Part shown: piece after piece, positions 38,168 to 48,567 of the stretch
Layout of the letters: the number at the start of each line of letters is the position of its first letter
How positions within the stretch are numbered: the stretch's first letter is position 1
Source of the DNA: Pseudomonadota bacterium
GTDB lineage: Bacteria; Pseudomonadota; Gammaproteobacteria; Burkholderiales; Methylophilaceae
Direction: 5' to 3'
DNA length: 53,603 bases
Assembly: GCA_029569495.1 (NCBI GenBank)
Contig: JAKQTB010000047.1
Location: 1 to 53,603, forward strand
Program-made: the position numbers and the translations under genes
The notes under the pieces: model-generated
Seen by the model: the letters and a program-made list of their open reading frames with translations, nothing else
What the model was told of the DNA's origin: nothing
Databases searched by the model: none

Positions 38168-39060
38168 TATGCGTGATCCTTTAGTGACAATTCTTTAACC
38201 CAGCCAGAATTACGCTCGCGTTCTAAAATAATGCAACGCACACGAATGAGTGCCACAGCAATGGTGTACATCCAAAACGCAAGCGCCATTAAAATCATGC
38301 CTTCAAACATCGTAGCGGCCATTTTGGGTGCGGCGCCCATGTTAATGCTGGACCCTTGATGCAAAGTATTCCACCACTTAACTGAAAAATAAATAATCGG
38401 GATATTCACTGCACCGACGAGCGCTAATAACGCACCCGCGCGGTCAGCTTTGCGCGGTTCATCAATAGAAGCTTGCAATGCCATAAAGCCTAAATATAGA
38501 AATAGTAAAATCAGCTCAGAAGTTAAACGTGCATCCCACACCCAATAAGTGCCCCACATCGGCTTGCCCCAGAGTGACCCCGTTACCAGCGCCAGCAAGG
38601 TGAATATTGCACCCGTGGGCGCGAGCGCCTGCGCCATCATGGCTGAAAGTTTTGAATTTAGCGCCAATCCTACACCCGCCCAAAAAGCCATGGCTAAGTA
38701 AATCACCATCGACATCCAGGCCGCTGGCACATGCACAAAAATAATGCGGTAGGCTTCGCCTTGCTGGAAATCGGTCGGGGCAATCGCAAAGCTGATATAG
38801 AGGCCATAAATAACAAATACTACCGCCAACCAAGCAAACCACGGAATCATTCGCCCAGCAGTAGGGTAAAAGGTTTGCGGTGAGGCATGTTGATAAAAAT
38901 TATCTGAAAAGTAGGCAGATTGGCGCATCAGCACCGCCCCTAAGGCTAACAAGGCAACGTTCACACTGATGTATTTAAGACCGTGCGCAAAAAAAATCAG
39001 CGCAGCGGCACTTACCGCAATGATTAAGCCTAAGGCAAATATAATTTTCTTTAAACTCAT
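38167..39060 (-). CDS. ccmC: Heme exporter protein CcmC
   Basis: WGKPMWGTYWVWDARLTSELILLFLYLGF tryptophan-rich motif. Confidence 0.96.
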   Translation of the reverse strand: MSLKKIIFALGLIIAVSAAALIFFAHGLKYISVNVALLALGAVLMRQSAYFSDNFYQHASPQTFYPTAGRMIPWFAWLAVVFVIYGLYISFAIAPTDFQQGEAYRIIFVHVPAAWMSMVIYLAMAFWAGVGLALNSKLSAMMAQALAPTGAIFTLLALVTGSLWGKPMWGTYWVWDARLTSELILLFLYLGFMALQASIDEPRKADRAGALLALVGAVNIPIIYFSVKWWNTLHQGSSINMGAAPKMAATMFEGMILMALAFWMYTIAVALIRVRCIILERERNSGWVKELSLKDHA

Positions 39061-39069
39061 AGGTTTTTA

Positions 39070-39738
39070 TTACTCTACAGAAATGCGTAAGGCCGCAGCC
39101 GTTGCCAGTGGCGCAAGCACCACAGCCAAGAGCGAAATTGCTGCCAACAAAGATAAATGCGCTTGTGGACTCATCCCATGCTGGCTGGCAGACACTGCCA
39201 GCGAGCCAAATATCAGCACAGGAATATACAGCGGCAACACCAACAATGCAACCAATAAACCACTGCCGCGTGCGCCCAAAGTCAGCGCGGCGCCAATAGC
39301 GCCTATCAGGCTAAGTGCGGGTGTACCCAGCAAGAGTGAAACCACCAAAATGCCAATCGCTTCGCTTGGCAATGCATATTGCAAACCAATCATCGGCGCA
39401 AGCAACACCACTGGCAAACCGCACACCAGCCAATGCGCCAAAATTTTGGCCGATACCAACAATGATAAAGGCTGAGGTGATAATAACATCTGCTCTAAAG
39501 CGCCGTCGGCAAAATCTGCCGCAAACAGCCTCGATAATGAAATCATGCCTGCTAGCAAGGCCGCTACCCAAAGCACTCCAGGTGCAATCGTACTTAAAAT
39601 GGCTGAATCCGAACCAACACCCAACGGAAACAAGCTAGACACAATGACAAAGAAAAACAAAGTCGTCGCAATGTCTGACCGCCTGCGGTACGCCTGCAGT
39701 AAGTCCCGCGTTAAAACAGTCAACCACGCGCCATTCAT
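39070..39738 (-). CDS. ccmB: Heme exporter permease CcmB
   Basis: LFADDFADGALEQMLLSPQPL-like CcmB sequence (read here as LFAADFADGALEQMLLSPQPL), 6 TM. Confidence 0.94.
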   Translation of the reverse strand: MNGAWLTVLTRDLLQAYRRRSDIATTLFFFVIVSSLFPLGVGSDSAILSTIAPGVLWVAALLAGMISLSRLFAADFADGALEQMLLSPQPLSLLVSAKILAHWLVCGLPVVLLAPMIGLQYALPSEAIGILVVSLLLGTPALSLIGAIGAALTLGARGSGLLVALLVLPLYIPVLIFGSLAVSASQHGMSPQAHLSLLAAISLLAVVLAPLATAAALRISVE

Positions 39739-40352
39739 TTGCTTAACCTCAACGTTTGCGTATGTTTTGCGTTAACAGTAACATCTTGATGGGTGGTGAG
39801 TATGGCCATGCCACCTTCGGCAATATGCTCGCCTAACCTTGTGGCCAACACTTCAACGGATGCCACATCCAATGCGGCAAATGGCTCATCTAAAATCCAC
39901 AATGAAGTGTTAGCCAGCCATAAACCGGCTAACGCAACGCGACGCTTTTGGCCTTGTGAAAGCACACGTGCGGGCAAATAGGCGCAACGCGCAATGCCTA
40001 TCGCCGTAAGTGCTGCCATTGCGGCTTGCTCACTTGCTTCAACACCTGCTAACCGTGCATTGGTCTGCAAATTTTCCAGCGCGGTGAGGTCGTCCTTTAA
40101 GCCATTTAAATGGCCAAGGTAGGTGAGATTGGATAAATACTGCTCAGCATCTTCTTTAATTTTCTTGCCATTCCAAAACACTGCGCCTTCTTCGGGAGTC
40201 AGCAAACCGCATAGCATGCGCAATAAACTACTTTTTCCACTGCCGTTTTCACCTAATACATACAACAAACCACCCGCATTAAGTTCAAACCCAACATTTT
40301 TGAACAGCAAGCGATCCCCGCGTAAACAGGCTAAACCCTGCGCAACTAACAT
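39735..40352 (-). CDS. ccmA: Heme exporter ATP-binding protein CcmA
   Basis: GENGSGKSSLLRMLCGLL, LSQGQKRRVALAGLWL, LWILDEPFAALD. Confidence 0.95.
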   Translation of the reverse strand: MLVAQGLACLRGDRLLFKNVGFELNAGGLLYVLGENGSGKSSLLRMLCGLLTPEEGAVFWNGKKIKEDAEQYLSNLTYLGHLNGLKDDLTALENLQTNARLAGVEASEQAAMAALTAIGIARCAYLPARVLSQGQKRRVALAGLWLANTSLWILDEPFAALDVASVEVLATRLGEHIAEGGMAILTTHQDVTVNAKHTQTLRLSK

Positions 40353-40422
40353 GGTTTAAAGAACCCTGCGCAGGATAATAAATTTAAATTAAGCAAGGAC
40401 GAAATCATGAAGGGTAATTGTA

Positions 40423-41220
40423 TCATTCTCGATATTGACCACCAACTAAGGCAATCGCTTGAAGTAGTAATCCAGCTGCTGCAAAGCCAAATGGCGCGGT
40501 AACGCATACACTTGAGCCATAGCCCGCACAATTTAAGCCGGTGATGCCAACGTCCTCTGTATCACAAACACCTTCAGGTTTAATCACAGACTCATCGGAA
40601 TACACACACAACACGCCAAATTTTGAGGTTTTACCTGAAGTCGCTTTGGCAAAGCCATACTCGCGGCGTAGCAAGTTGCGCACTTTTGCCAGCAATTTAT
40701 CGTGGCTCACCACACTTAAATCGGCTTGTTTGATATGCGTGGCGTTTAATCGCCCACCTGCCGCCCCTGTCATCACCAAAGGAATGGCATTTTTTTTGCA
40801 AAAATCCGCAATGGCTGCTTTGGCTTTGGCGTCATCAATGCAATCGATAACCCCGCTATAAGGCTGATTCAATAGTGTCGCGATATTCTCAGGGCTGACG
40901 AAATCTTCAATTTGAATCACCGTTGCATGCGGGTTTATCTGCTTGATGCGCTCAGCCATCGCAGTAACTTTTGCTTTGCCAAACGCGCCATCCAACGCGT
41001 GTAATTGACGATTCACATTAGACTCCGCAATATTATCCAAATCAATCAAAGTAATCGTGCCAACCGCATTGCGCGCCACGGCTTCTGCTGCCCATGAACC
41101 CACGCCGCCGATACCAATAACGCAAATATGTGCAGCTTGCAAGTTGGCCAAGCCATCTGCGCCATAAAGCCGCGCAACGCCGCCAAAACGGCGGCCAATA
41201 TCAATGGTCAAAGCTGTCAT
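40423..41220 (-). CDS. tcdA: tRNA threonylcarbamoyladenosine dehydratase
   Basis: ThiF/E1-like GIGGVGSWAAEAVARNAVGTITLIDLDNIAESNVNRQLHAL. Confidence 0.93.
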   Translation of the reverse strand: MTALTIDIGRRFGGVARLYGADGLANLQAAHICVIGIGGVGSWAAEAVARNAVGTITLIDLDNIAESNVNRQLHALDGAFGKAKVTAMAERIKQINPHATVIQIEDFVSPENIATLLNQPYSGVIDCIDDAKAKAAIADFCKKNAIPLVMTGAAGGRLNATHIKQADLSVVSHDKLLAKVRNLLRREYGFAKATSGKTSKFGVLCVYSDESVIKPEGVCDTEDVGITGLNCAGYGSSVCVTAPFGFAAAGLLLQAIALVGGQYRE

Positions 41221-41262
41221 TTTTGAATAATAAAAGTCTTAAAAAGTAACGTATTTTTAATA

Positions 41263-41328
41263 CAAACCTTTTCATCACCTCTGCAAGCCTCTTAAAGTAA
41301 GGCTCGCAGAGGCATTGTTTTCTCTCGG
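41263..41328 (+). repeat. Dispersed hairpin repeat, copy 8 (T-tail, divergent)
   Basis: caaaccttttcatcacctctgcaagcctcttaaagtaaggctcgcagaggcattgttttctctcggg. Confidence 0.85.
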
Positions 41329-41376
41329 GCGTTTTTTGCTGCTTTTAAAATGAATATTTAAGGCAAAATTTGTAGT

Positions 41377-41760
41377 TCAATTTGTGCTTTCTAACACCAC
41401 AAACGCAGCGGCTAAATTTTTTTCATCACTGATACTGATGTGCGTTTTTGTGATGTCTTTAGCTTGCAAAAAAGCTTGCAATTCATTCGCCAACACCAAA
41501 ATGGGCTTGCCTAAATCATCGTGCGAAACTGCAATATTTTGCATGGTGGCTGGTGAACGCAAACCTGTGCCTAACGCTTTAGAAAAAGCTTCTTTTGCAG
41601 CAAAACGTTTGGCTAAAAAACGTGGTTTAATATTTGAATCCATATAACTTTTAAACTCACTTTCAGCCAAGATGCGTTTCGCTAAGTCATCGCCAAATTG
41701 GTTGATCGAGGCTTCTATTCGCGCCACTTCTACAATATCCGTGCCAATGCCGTAAATCAT
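41377..41760 (-). CDS. acpS: Holo-ACP synthase
   Basis: MIYGIGTDIVEVARIEASI, KRFAAKEAFSKALGTG. Confidence 0.96.
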   Translation of the reverse strand: MIYGIGTDIVEVARIEASINQFGDDLAKRILAESEFKSYMDSNIKPRFLAKRFAAKEAFSKALGTGLRSPATMQNIAVSHDDLGKPILVLANELQAFLQAKDITKTHISISDEKNLAAAFVVLESTN

Positions 41761-41763
41761 GGC

Positions 41764-42492
41764 TTAATTAGGAGAAAACTCTTTAATTAACGCTTTCATC
41801 TCGCGCACCGCATTATCCCAACCCACAAATAATGCATGCGCAATAATGGCATGGCCGATATTCAGTTCTTCAAATCCGTACATCTTAGCAATGTGGTGCA
41901 CGTTGTGATAATGCAAACCATGCCCAGCATTCACCACCAAATGCGCATCTTTAGCGTGATGTAGTGCAATTTCAATACGCTTACGTTCTGCATCCTGCAG
42001 AGCATCGGTGTGCGCATCTGCAAAAGTACCTGTATGCAGTTCAACGACTGGTGCGCCTGTTTTTACCGCTGCATCAATTTGTGCCAAATCGGGCGCAATA
42101 AATAGCGATGTACGAATACCTGCATCACCTAATCTTTGCACGGCCTTTTTTACTTTATCAAAGTGACCGATGACATCCAAGCCACCTTCCGTCGTACGCT
42201 CCTCGCGGCGTTCTGGTACTAAGCAAACATCTTGCGGTGCAACCTTTAGGGCAATTTCAATCATCTCGTCCGTCACCGCGCATTCGAGATTCATTTTAGT
42301 TTGCAGCAATGGCCGCAAGGCAAAAATGTCTGCATCTTGCATGTGGCGGCGGTCTTCACGTAAATGTAGGGTAATGCTATCCGCGCCAGATTGCTCAGCG
42401 CGAAGCGCGGCCTGAACTACACTGGGATATTTCGTTCCGCGCGCCTGACGTATAGTGGCTACGTGGTCTATATTGACACCTAATTTAATCAT
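41764..42492 (-). CDS. pdxJ: Pyridoxine 5'-phosphate synthase
   Basis: [20 protein letters not shown]...[12 protein letters not shown]; start at 42492 preferred. Confidence 0.97.
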   Translation of the reverse strand: MIKLGVNIDHVATIRQARGTKYPSVVQAALRAEQSGADSITLHLREDRRHMQDADIFALRPLLQTKMNLECAVTDEMIEIALKVAPQDVCLVPERREERTTEGGLDVIGHFDKVKKAVQRLGDAGIRTSLFIAPDLAQIDAAVKTGAPVVELHTGTFADAHTDALQDAERKRIEIALHHAKDAHLVVNAGHGLHYHNVHHIAKMYGFEELNIGHAIIAHALFVGWDNAVREMKALIKEFSPN

Positions 42493-42493
42493 C

Positions 42494-43216
42494 TTAAAAA
42501 CCCTGTAAATCAATTAAAAGTTGCCGCGTGTGTAAGGGTTTATCACCCAAGTAATGGGCTAATAAATAGCGCATGAGCTGCTTACTTTGCGCTTGCGTCA
42601 GGCTATTCTGGTAATTATCTTTCGCCATATCCAATAACGTACTTCCACTTAACTGTACGCCATTATGATTTTCATGTGGCGCTCTCGCACCAAATTCAGC
42701 TTCATAGCGATATTGCTTACTGGCTGAAATCACTTCCCCATGTTCATCTGCAATTAGCGGCACGGCATAGCCCAACTCTTGCAATAGTTTAAGCTCAAAG
42801 CGGCGTAGATGTGTAGCCAAATCAGTTGATTTACTTAACGTACTTAGTGTTGTTTGATAATAATCAAACAGCGCTTCGTGCGCATCTTCACGGGGGAGTA
42901 AACGCAACAAAAGCTCATTCATGTAGAAACCGCACATCAGGGCTTCACCTTGTAAATTAACTAGGCCATGCGCCCAATCCAAACTATGCAGTGTTTTTAA
43001 CTCATTCTTACCTGACCATGTGCCAGATAAAAGCTGAAATGATTGCAACATGCCGCGCATTGCAGACCGTGGCCGGCGCGCACCTTTTGCAACTGCTGCA
43101 ACACGGCCAAACTGCTGGCTAAAGAGCTCTACAACTAAACTGGTTTCTTTAAACGGATAGCTGTGCAACACATACACGGATTGATTATCTTGACGAAGGT
43201 TGCTTGCTAACGCCAT
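42494..43216 (-). CDS. recO: DNA repair protein RecO
   Basis: [40 protein letters not shown]. Confidence 0.95.
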   Translation of the reverse strand: MALASNLRQDNQSVYVLHSYPFKETSLVVELFSQQFGRVAAVAKGARRPRSAMRGMLQSFQLLSGTWSGKNELKTLHSLDWAHGLVNLQGEALMCGFYMNELLLRLLPREDAHEALFDYYQTTLSTLSKSTDLATHLRRFELKLLQELGYAVPLIADEHGEVISASKQYRYEAEFGARAPHENHNGVQLSGSTLLDMAKDNYQNSLTQAQSKQLMRYLLAHYLGDKPLHTRQLLIDLQGF

Positions 43217-43234
43217 GCTTTCACTTATTGCGAA

Positions 43235-44128
43235 TTAGTAACCCAAGCTTTTCAGCGCACGTGCATTATCAGCCCAGCCGCCTTGTACTTTTACCCATGT
43301 TTCCAAGTAAACCTTACCACCAAAAAGCTTTTCCATATCTTGGCGGGCTTCGGTGGATATTTGCTTCATTTTTTCGCCATTTTTTCCAATCAACATGGGT
43401 TTTTGACTGTCTTTATCCACAATAATCGCAGCAAAAATTCGGCGCAATTTACCTACCACTTCAAACTTTTCAATTTCAACTGCTACTGCATAAGGTACTT
43501 CATCGCCTAGCAATCTAAAAATCTTTTCACGAATCAGCTCCGCGGCTAAGAACCGTTCGTTTTTATCGGTAAGTTCATCTTCACCATACACCGCTGGCTG
43601 TTCAGGCAAGTATTTGCGGGTAGTTTCAAGCAGCTCTTCTAAATGCAATGATTTTTTTGCACTTACCGGCACAATGCCGACAAATGGATGCAACAAATCA
43701 AAGTCTTGAATCAATGGTAGCAAATTATTTTTGTCGCCCATCAAATCCGCTTTATTCACCACCAAGATCACGGGTTTATCTTTAGGTAGCAGTGCTAACA
43801 CCTTTTCATCCGCTTCACCCAATTTCATGGGTTCAATCACAAACAGCACGACATCGACTTCGGTCAACACTTGTGTCACTGTTTTATTTAAACCTTTATT
43901 TAAGGTGTTAAGATGTTTTTGCTGAAAGCCAGGGGTATCTACAAACAAAAACTGCGTGTCATCCGTTGTATGAATACCAAGTAAGCGATGTCGGGTAGTT
44001 TGCGCCTTACGCGAGGTAATGGCTAATTTCATCCCTAAAATATGATTAAGCAAAGTCGATTTTCCCACGTTGGGACGACCGACAATGGCTACGGTACCGC
44101 ATTTAAATCCAACTGTGGTTTGAGTCAT
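43235..44128 (-). CDS. era: GTPase Era
   Basis: GRPNVGKSTLLNHILG, DTPGFQ, NKADLM, KH domain IGKNGEKMKQIS. Confidence 0.97.
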   Translation of the reverse strand: MTQTTVGFKCGTVAIVGRPNVGKSTLLNHILGMKLAITSRKAQTTRHRLLGIHTTDDTQFLFVDTPGFQQKHLNTLNKGLNKTVTQVLTEVDVVLFVIEPMKLGEADEKVLALLPKDKPVILVVNKADLMGDKNNLLPLIQDFDLLHPFVGIVPVSAKKSLHLEELLETTRKYLPEQPAVYGEDELTDKNERFLAAELIREKIFRLLGDEVPYAVAVEIEKFEVVGKLRRIFAAIIVDKDSQKPMLIGKNGEKMKQISTEARQDMEKLFGGKVYLETWVKVQGGWADNARALKSLGY

Positions 44129-44155
44129 TTTTAACGTTTTCTCATCTCTAATGTT

Positions 44156-44872
44156 TTATTTCTTAGGTTTTCTAATACTCAGTTGTTCTACTTGCTGCAT
44201 GGCTAGCTGAGCAGCTTTTTGCTCAGCGATACGACGGCTCGTGCCTTCGCCTACGGTACGAATATCTAACTTTTGAATAAAACACTCCACCACAAATATT
44301 TGTGCATGCGCTTCACCACTCGTCTGCACAACGGCATATTCTGGCACCGCAATTTTTTTACTTTGCAAAAACTCTTGCAGTAAAGACTTAGGATCTTTAT
44401 CAATGACTTTTGGGTCAATGGTGCTGAGCTTTTCAGCATACAGGTCAAGTACTAGCGCTTCTGCCGCCACAAAGCCGCCATCAAGATAGGTAGCACCGAT
44501 GATAGCCTCTAACGCATCCGCTAAAATTGAAGGCCTGCGCCAGCCAGCGCTTTTGAGTTCGCCTTCGCCCAGTTTGAGTGCATCACCTAACCCTAGTGAT
44601 AGGGCAATTTCACAAAGAGTGGCCTCTTTCACAAGTTGTGCACGTAAACGACTTAAATCGCCTTCATCCAGGGTCTGAAAGCGCTGATAAAGCTGGTTGG
44701 CGATAATAAAATTAAGTGCGCCATCGCCTAAAAACTCTAATCGCTCGTTATTTTTACCGCTATAACTACGGTGCGTGAGTGCCTGACTTAACAGATTTTC
44801 ATCTTCAAATTGATGTTTTAGGCGTTTGGCTAACAACTGTAGAGTCATGCGGGGTATATCAGGTGCTTGCAT
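44156..44872 (-). CDS. rnc: Ribonuclease III
   Basis: NERLEFLGDGALNFIIANQLY, C-terminal dsRBD. Confidence 0.97.
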   Translation of the reverse strand: MQAPDIPRMTLQLLAKRLKHQFEDENLLSQALTHRSYSGKNNERLEFLGDGALNFIIANQLYQRFQTLDEGDLSRLRAQLVKEATLCEIALSLGLGDALKLGEGELKSAGWRRPSILADALEAIIGATYLDGGFVAAEALVLDLYAEKLSTIDPKVIDKDPKSLLQEFLQSKKIAVPEYAVVQTSGEAHAQIFVVECFIQKLDIRTVGEGTSRRIAEQKAAQLAMQQVEQLSIRKPKK

Positions 44873-45279
44873 TAAAGCTTGCTGTCGGTGGATGTCTCAA
44901 AATCCATAAGCACACTGACATTGCCAAAGAGTGGTGTCACCACACGATACCTCGCAGTAACCGTTGTATCACCACTCGCATTTTTACCGATTTCTAAATC
45001 TTTACCCCTAATTACAGTGACATAGCCAGTATCAGCACGGCGATCAAAAGAAGCGGCGATTTCATTTTTGCTCATATTGCCCACTTCTTGCTTCATCGCG
45101 CGAATAATCGTTTTAACTGAAAAATACTCCTGATAGGCAGGAAACATCTTCATGGCAATCAGCGCCACAAAAACAATCATACCTCCTACAAACATCATGC
45201 CTAGGAGCGTTGCACCTGCCTGTTTTTTTACTGGTAACGATTGTAAAAACTGTTTCTGAGTATTGATTTTATTTAACAT
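44872..45279 (-). CDS. DUF4845 family protein
   Basis: GATLLGMMFVGGMIVFVALIAMKMFPAYQEYFSVK; classic position between lepB and rnc. Confidence 0.88.
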   Translation of the reverse strand: MLNKINTQKQFLQSLPVKKQAGATLLGMMFVGGMIVFVALIAMKMFPAYQEYFSVKTIIRAMKQEVGNMSKNEIAASFDRRADTGYVTVIRGKDLEIGKNASGDTTVTARYRVVTPLFGNVSVLMDFETSTDSKL

Positions 45280-45324
45280 AAAGCCTCCCTGAAGATGAAG
45301 TTATCCATTTAAACACTAAAGAAA

Positions 45325-46236
45325 TTACTGCACTGATTTTCCGATTCTAGAACCTTGGTCGAAATTCATCCAAATAAAAAATGCCTTACCCACTAAATTA
45401 TGCTCTGGTACAAATCCCCAGACACGACTATCTGAACTATTGTCGCGATTATCACCCATCGCTAAATAATGTCCAGCAGGCACAGTAATCTCTTCATCGT
45501 TGGCAAACTTTGCACCGATAGAATCATGTTCGTAATTTCCAACCCAGTCATTATTGAGAATCTCATGGCTCACCTCCCCCAATTTTTCTCGATATTGTGT
45601 TGCTGTGACCATATTTAACCCTGCGCTCACATAATTGTATTGACCAACCTCATTGAGTTCAAGCAACTGACCGTTAATGGTGAGCCTTTTGTTTTGATAC
45701 CGAATTTTATCCCCCGGCAGCCCCACCACTCGCTTAATATAGTCAATAGAAGGGTCTGGTGGATAATGAAACACGAACACATCTCCACGTTTTGGATGAT
45801 TCACCTCAATAAAGGTATTGTTCAAGACTGGTACACGCAAACCATAGTGAAATTTATTCACCAGAATAAAATCACCTGCCAAAAGCGTTGGCATCATCGA
45901 CCCTGATGGAATTTTAAAAGGCTCCACGATAAAAGACCTTACAAAAAATACCACCAAGATCACGGGGAAAAAACTTCTGGCATACTCTACCACTTCAGGG
46001 TATTCACCGGCATTTTCTCGTTTTGCCTTAAAGAACAAACTGTCCACCAGCCAAATGACCCCGGTTAACACCAACATCAACAGCATGAATAAGGCAAACG
46101 GGATGATACTGGTTGCCGTAAGCAACAGCCCCAACAAACCTGCCACAGAAAACAAAAATAAGCCTACGGTGAGCTTGCGCTGTATCAACAAGATTAAGCA
46201 AAAAAGCATTAACCCTAGAACCAAATAAACAATCAT
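45325..46236 (-). CDS. lepB: Signal peptidase I
   Basis: PFKIPSGSMMPTLLAGDFILVNKF, GDVFVFHYP, MGDNRDNSSDSRVWGFVP. Confidence 0.96.
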   Translation of the reverse strand: MIVYLVLGLMLFCLILLIQRKLTVGLFLFSVAGLLGLLLTATSIIPFALFMLLMLVLTGVIWLVDSLFFKAKRENAGEYPEVVEYARSFFPVILVVFFVRSFIVEPFKIPSGSMMPTLLAGDFILVNKFHYGLRVPVLNNTFIEVNHPKRGDVFVFHYPPDPSIDYIKRVVGLPGDKIRYQNKRLTINGQLLELNEVGQYNYVSAGLNMVTATQYREKLGEVSHEILNNDWVGNYEHDSIGAKFANDEEITVPAGHYLAMGDNRDNSSDSRVWGFVPEHNLVGKAFFIWMNFDQGSRIGKSVQ

Positions 46237-46261
46237 TTGTGTTTAATCCTTACTTTCTAAA

Positions 46262-48055
46262 TTATTTATCTTCAACACGTAAAATCGCTAAAAATGCTTC
46301 TTGTGGAATTTCTACATTACCCACTTGCTTCATGCGTTTTTTACCTTCTTTTTGTTTATCTAGCAGTTTACGTTTACGTGAAACATCACCGCCATAACAT
46401 TTGGCAATCACATTTTTGCGCATGGCTTTTACTGTTTCACGGGCAATAATATTTGCACCAATTGATGCCTGAATCGCCACATCAAACATTTGCCGTGGAA
46501 TCAGCTCGCGCATTTTAGCGGCCACTTCACGACCACGATGCACGCTGTTTGACCTATGTACAATCATGCTCAATGCGTCCACACGCTCACCATTGACCAT
46601 AATATCAAGCTTCACCAAATCTGCGGCACGGAATTCCAAAAACTCATAATCCATGGACGCATAGCCACGCGATACGGATTTTAATTTATCAAAAAAATCG
46701 AGAACCACTTCGTTGAGCGGTATTTCATAGCTCAACATCACCTGACGCCCCATATATTGCATGTTTTTTTGTATGCCGCGTTTGTTGTTACACAGCGTCA
46801 TCACCGGCCCAACGTAATCTTGCGGCATCAGCAAATTCACCACAATAATCGGTTCGCGCGTTTCTTCCACACGGGACGGCTCAGGCAAGCGGGATGGATT
46901 TTCAATTTGCACCACCGAACCATCTTTGAGCAATAATTCATACACCACGGTCGGCGCGGTAGTAATTAAATCCATGTCATATTCGCGCTCTAGGCGCTCT
47001 TGCACAATTTCCATGTGCAACAAGCCTAAAAAGCCGCATCTAAATCCAAAGCCCAACGCCGTTGAATTTTCAGCTTCAAACAAAAGCGAAGCATCATTCA
47101 GACTCAACTTTTCAAGCGCAGTTCTCAATGCTTCAAATTGATTAGATTCCACAGGGTACAAACCCGCAAACACTTGCGGCTTTACTTCTTTAAAACCTGC
47201 CAATGGCGCTGCGGCTGGCTTATTCGCCAAAGTAACGGTATCACCCACTTTTGCACTTGATAACTCTTTAATGCCAGCAATCACAAATCCCACTTCGCCG
47301 GCCGACAGCGAAGTTTTTTGCAATGATTTTGGTGTAAACACACCGACTTGCTCGCACAAAAAGTCACTATGCGTCGCCATTAAACGGATTTTATCTTTGG
47401 GCTTGAGCACGCCGTCAACCACACGCACCAACATCACCACACCCACGTAATTATCAAACCATGCATCAATCACCAAGGCCTTCAGCGGCGCATCAATATT
47501 GCCTTGTGGCGGCGGCACCTTTTTAATGACGGCTTCCAACACATCACGCACACCTAAGCCCGTTTTTGCTGAACACAATACGGCGTCACTCGCATCCACG
47601 CCTATCACATCCTCAATTTCTTGCTTAACGCGCTCTGGGTCGGCTGATGGCAAATCAATTTTATTGAGTACCGCTGTGACTTCTACGCCTAAATCCAGTG
47701 CGGTATAGCAATTGGCCACACTTTGCGCTTCAACACCTTGCGATGCATCCACCACCAACAACGCACCCTCACAGGCTGAAAGTGAGCGCGAAACCTCATA
47801 ACTAAAATCCACATGACCGGGCGTATCAATCAGATTTAATTGGTAGATTTGGCCATCATCGGCTTTATATTGCAAAGCCGCCGTCTGCGCTTTAATGGTA
47901 ATACCTCGCTCGCGCTCAATATCCATTGAATCAAGCACTTGCGCCTCCATTTCACGGTCTGCCAAGCCACCACACAAATGAATAATGCGGTCAGCTAAAG
48001 TAGATTTACCATGGTCAATATGCGCGATGATAGAAAAATTACGAATGTTTTTCAT
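46262..48055 (-). CDS. lepA: Elongation factor 4
   Basis: [30 protein letters not shown]; LepA C-terminus [20 protein letters not shown]. Confidence 0.98.
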   Translation of the reverse strand: MKNIRNFSIIAHIDHGKSTLADRIIHLCGGLADREMEAQVLDSMDIERERGITIKAQTAALQYKADDGQIYQLNLIDTPGHVDFSYEVSRSLSACEGALLVVDASQGVEAQSVANCYTALDLGVEVTAVLNKIDLPSADPERVKQEIEDVIGVDASDAVLCSAKTGLGVRDVLEAVIKKVPPPQGNIDAPLKALVIDAWFDNYVGVVMLVRVVDGVLKPKDKIRLMATHSDFLCEQVGVFTPKSLQKTSLSAGEVGFVIAGIKELSSAKVGDTVTLANKPAAAPLAGFKEVKPQVFAGLYPVESNQFEALRTALEKLSLNDASLLFEAENSTALGFGFRCGFLGLLHMEIVQERLEREYDMDLITTAPTVVYELLLKDGSVVQIENPSRLPEPSRVEETREPIIVVNLLMPQDYVGPVMTLCNNKRGIQKNMQYMGRQVMLSYEIPLNEVVLDFFDKLKSVSRGYASMDYEFLEFRAADLVKLDIMVNGERVDALSMIVHRSNSVHRGREVAAKMRELIPRQMFDVAIQASIGANIIARETVKAMRKNVIAKCYGGDVSRKRKLLDKQKEGKKRMKQVGNVEIPQEAFLAILRVEDK

Positions 48056-48262
48056 GAGGTCTTTTTTAAGCTTTTACAAACAAATAAGGCGCAATTAAGC
48101 GCCCTTCACAATAGCTGTGATTTTACTACAACCGCTTGATTTTTTATCAATTATTTAGCAAATTATCAAGATAAACAAAATAGACTGAAGCGTCAGAAAA
48201 ATGCGTGTCGCATACACCACCAACTTGGCAAATAAAATTGCATTTTATTGCAAAAAAATCAC

Positions 48263-48326
48263 CAACCTTTTACGCATGGCTGCGAGCCTTATAAAAAAGG
48301 CTTCCAGAGCATCTTTTTTTGCTCGG
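48263..48326 (+). repeat. Dispersed hairpin repeat, copy 9 (T-tail)
   Basis: caaccttttacgcatggctgcgagccttataaaaaaggcttccagagcatctttttttgctcgg. Confidence 0.88.
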
Positions 48327-48383
48327 CACACTTTAAATGAACTAAAAGACTAAAAATGCAGCAGTACAACGAGGAAAATACAC

Positions 48384-48460
48384 TGGTAGGCAGTACCAGA
48401 TTCGAACTGGTGACCTCTTGGATGTCGACCAAGCGCTCTAACCAACTGAGCTAACCGCCT
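48384..48460 (-). tRNA. tRNA-Val (anticodon GAC), with encoded CCA
   Basis: Minus strand AGGCGGTTAGCTCAGTTGGTTAGAGCGCTTGGTCGACATCCAAGAGGTCACCAGTTCGAATCTGGTACTGCCTACCA folds as a cloverleaf; anticodon loop TC-GAC-AT. Confidence 0.96.
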
Positions 48461-48567
48461 ATTTTTGAACGAGGCCGAATTCTAGCGCATTCGCTTTCTC
48501 TAAGCAAACAGAATCCTATTCGATGAGCTTTTATATACGTTACAATTTGGTTTTACTGAGAAAAAAT

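Noticed and set aside
38969-39475. 168-aa plus-strand ORF
   Set aside because: Antisense to ccmB/ccmC; no recognisable domain.
10351-48326. Possible CRISPR-like repetition (nine similar palindromic ~65-bp units)
   Set aside because: Units are separated by kilobases of unrelated genes, occur in both orientations and have no regular spacers or cas genes; they are dispersed repeats.
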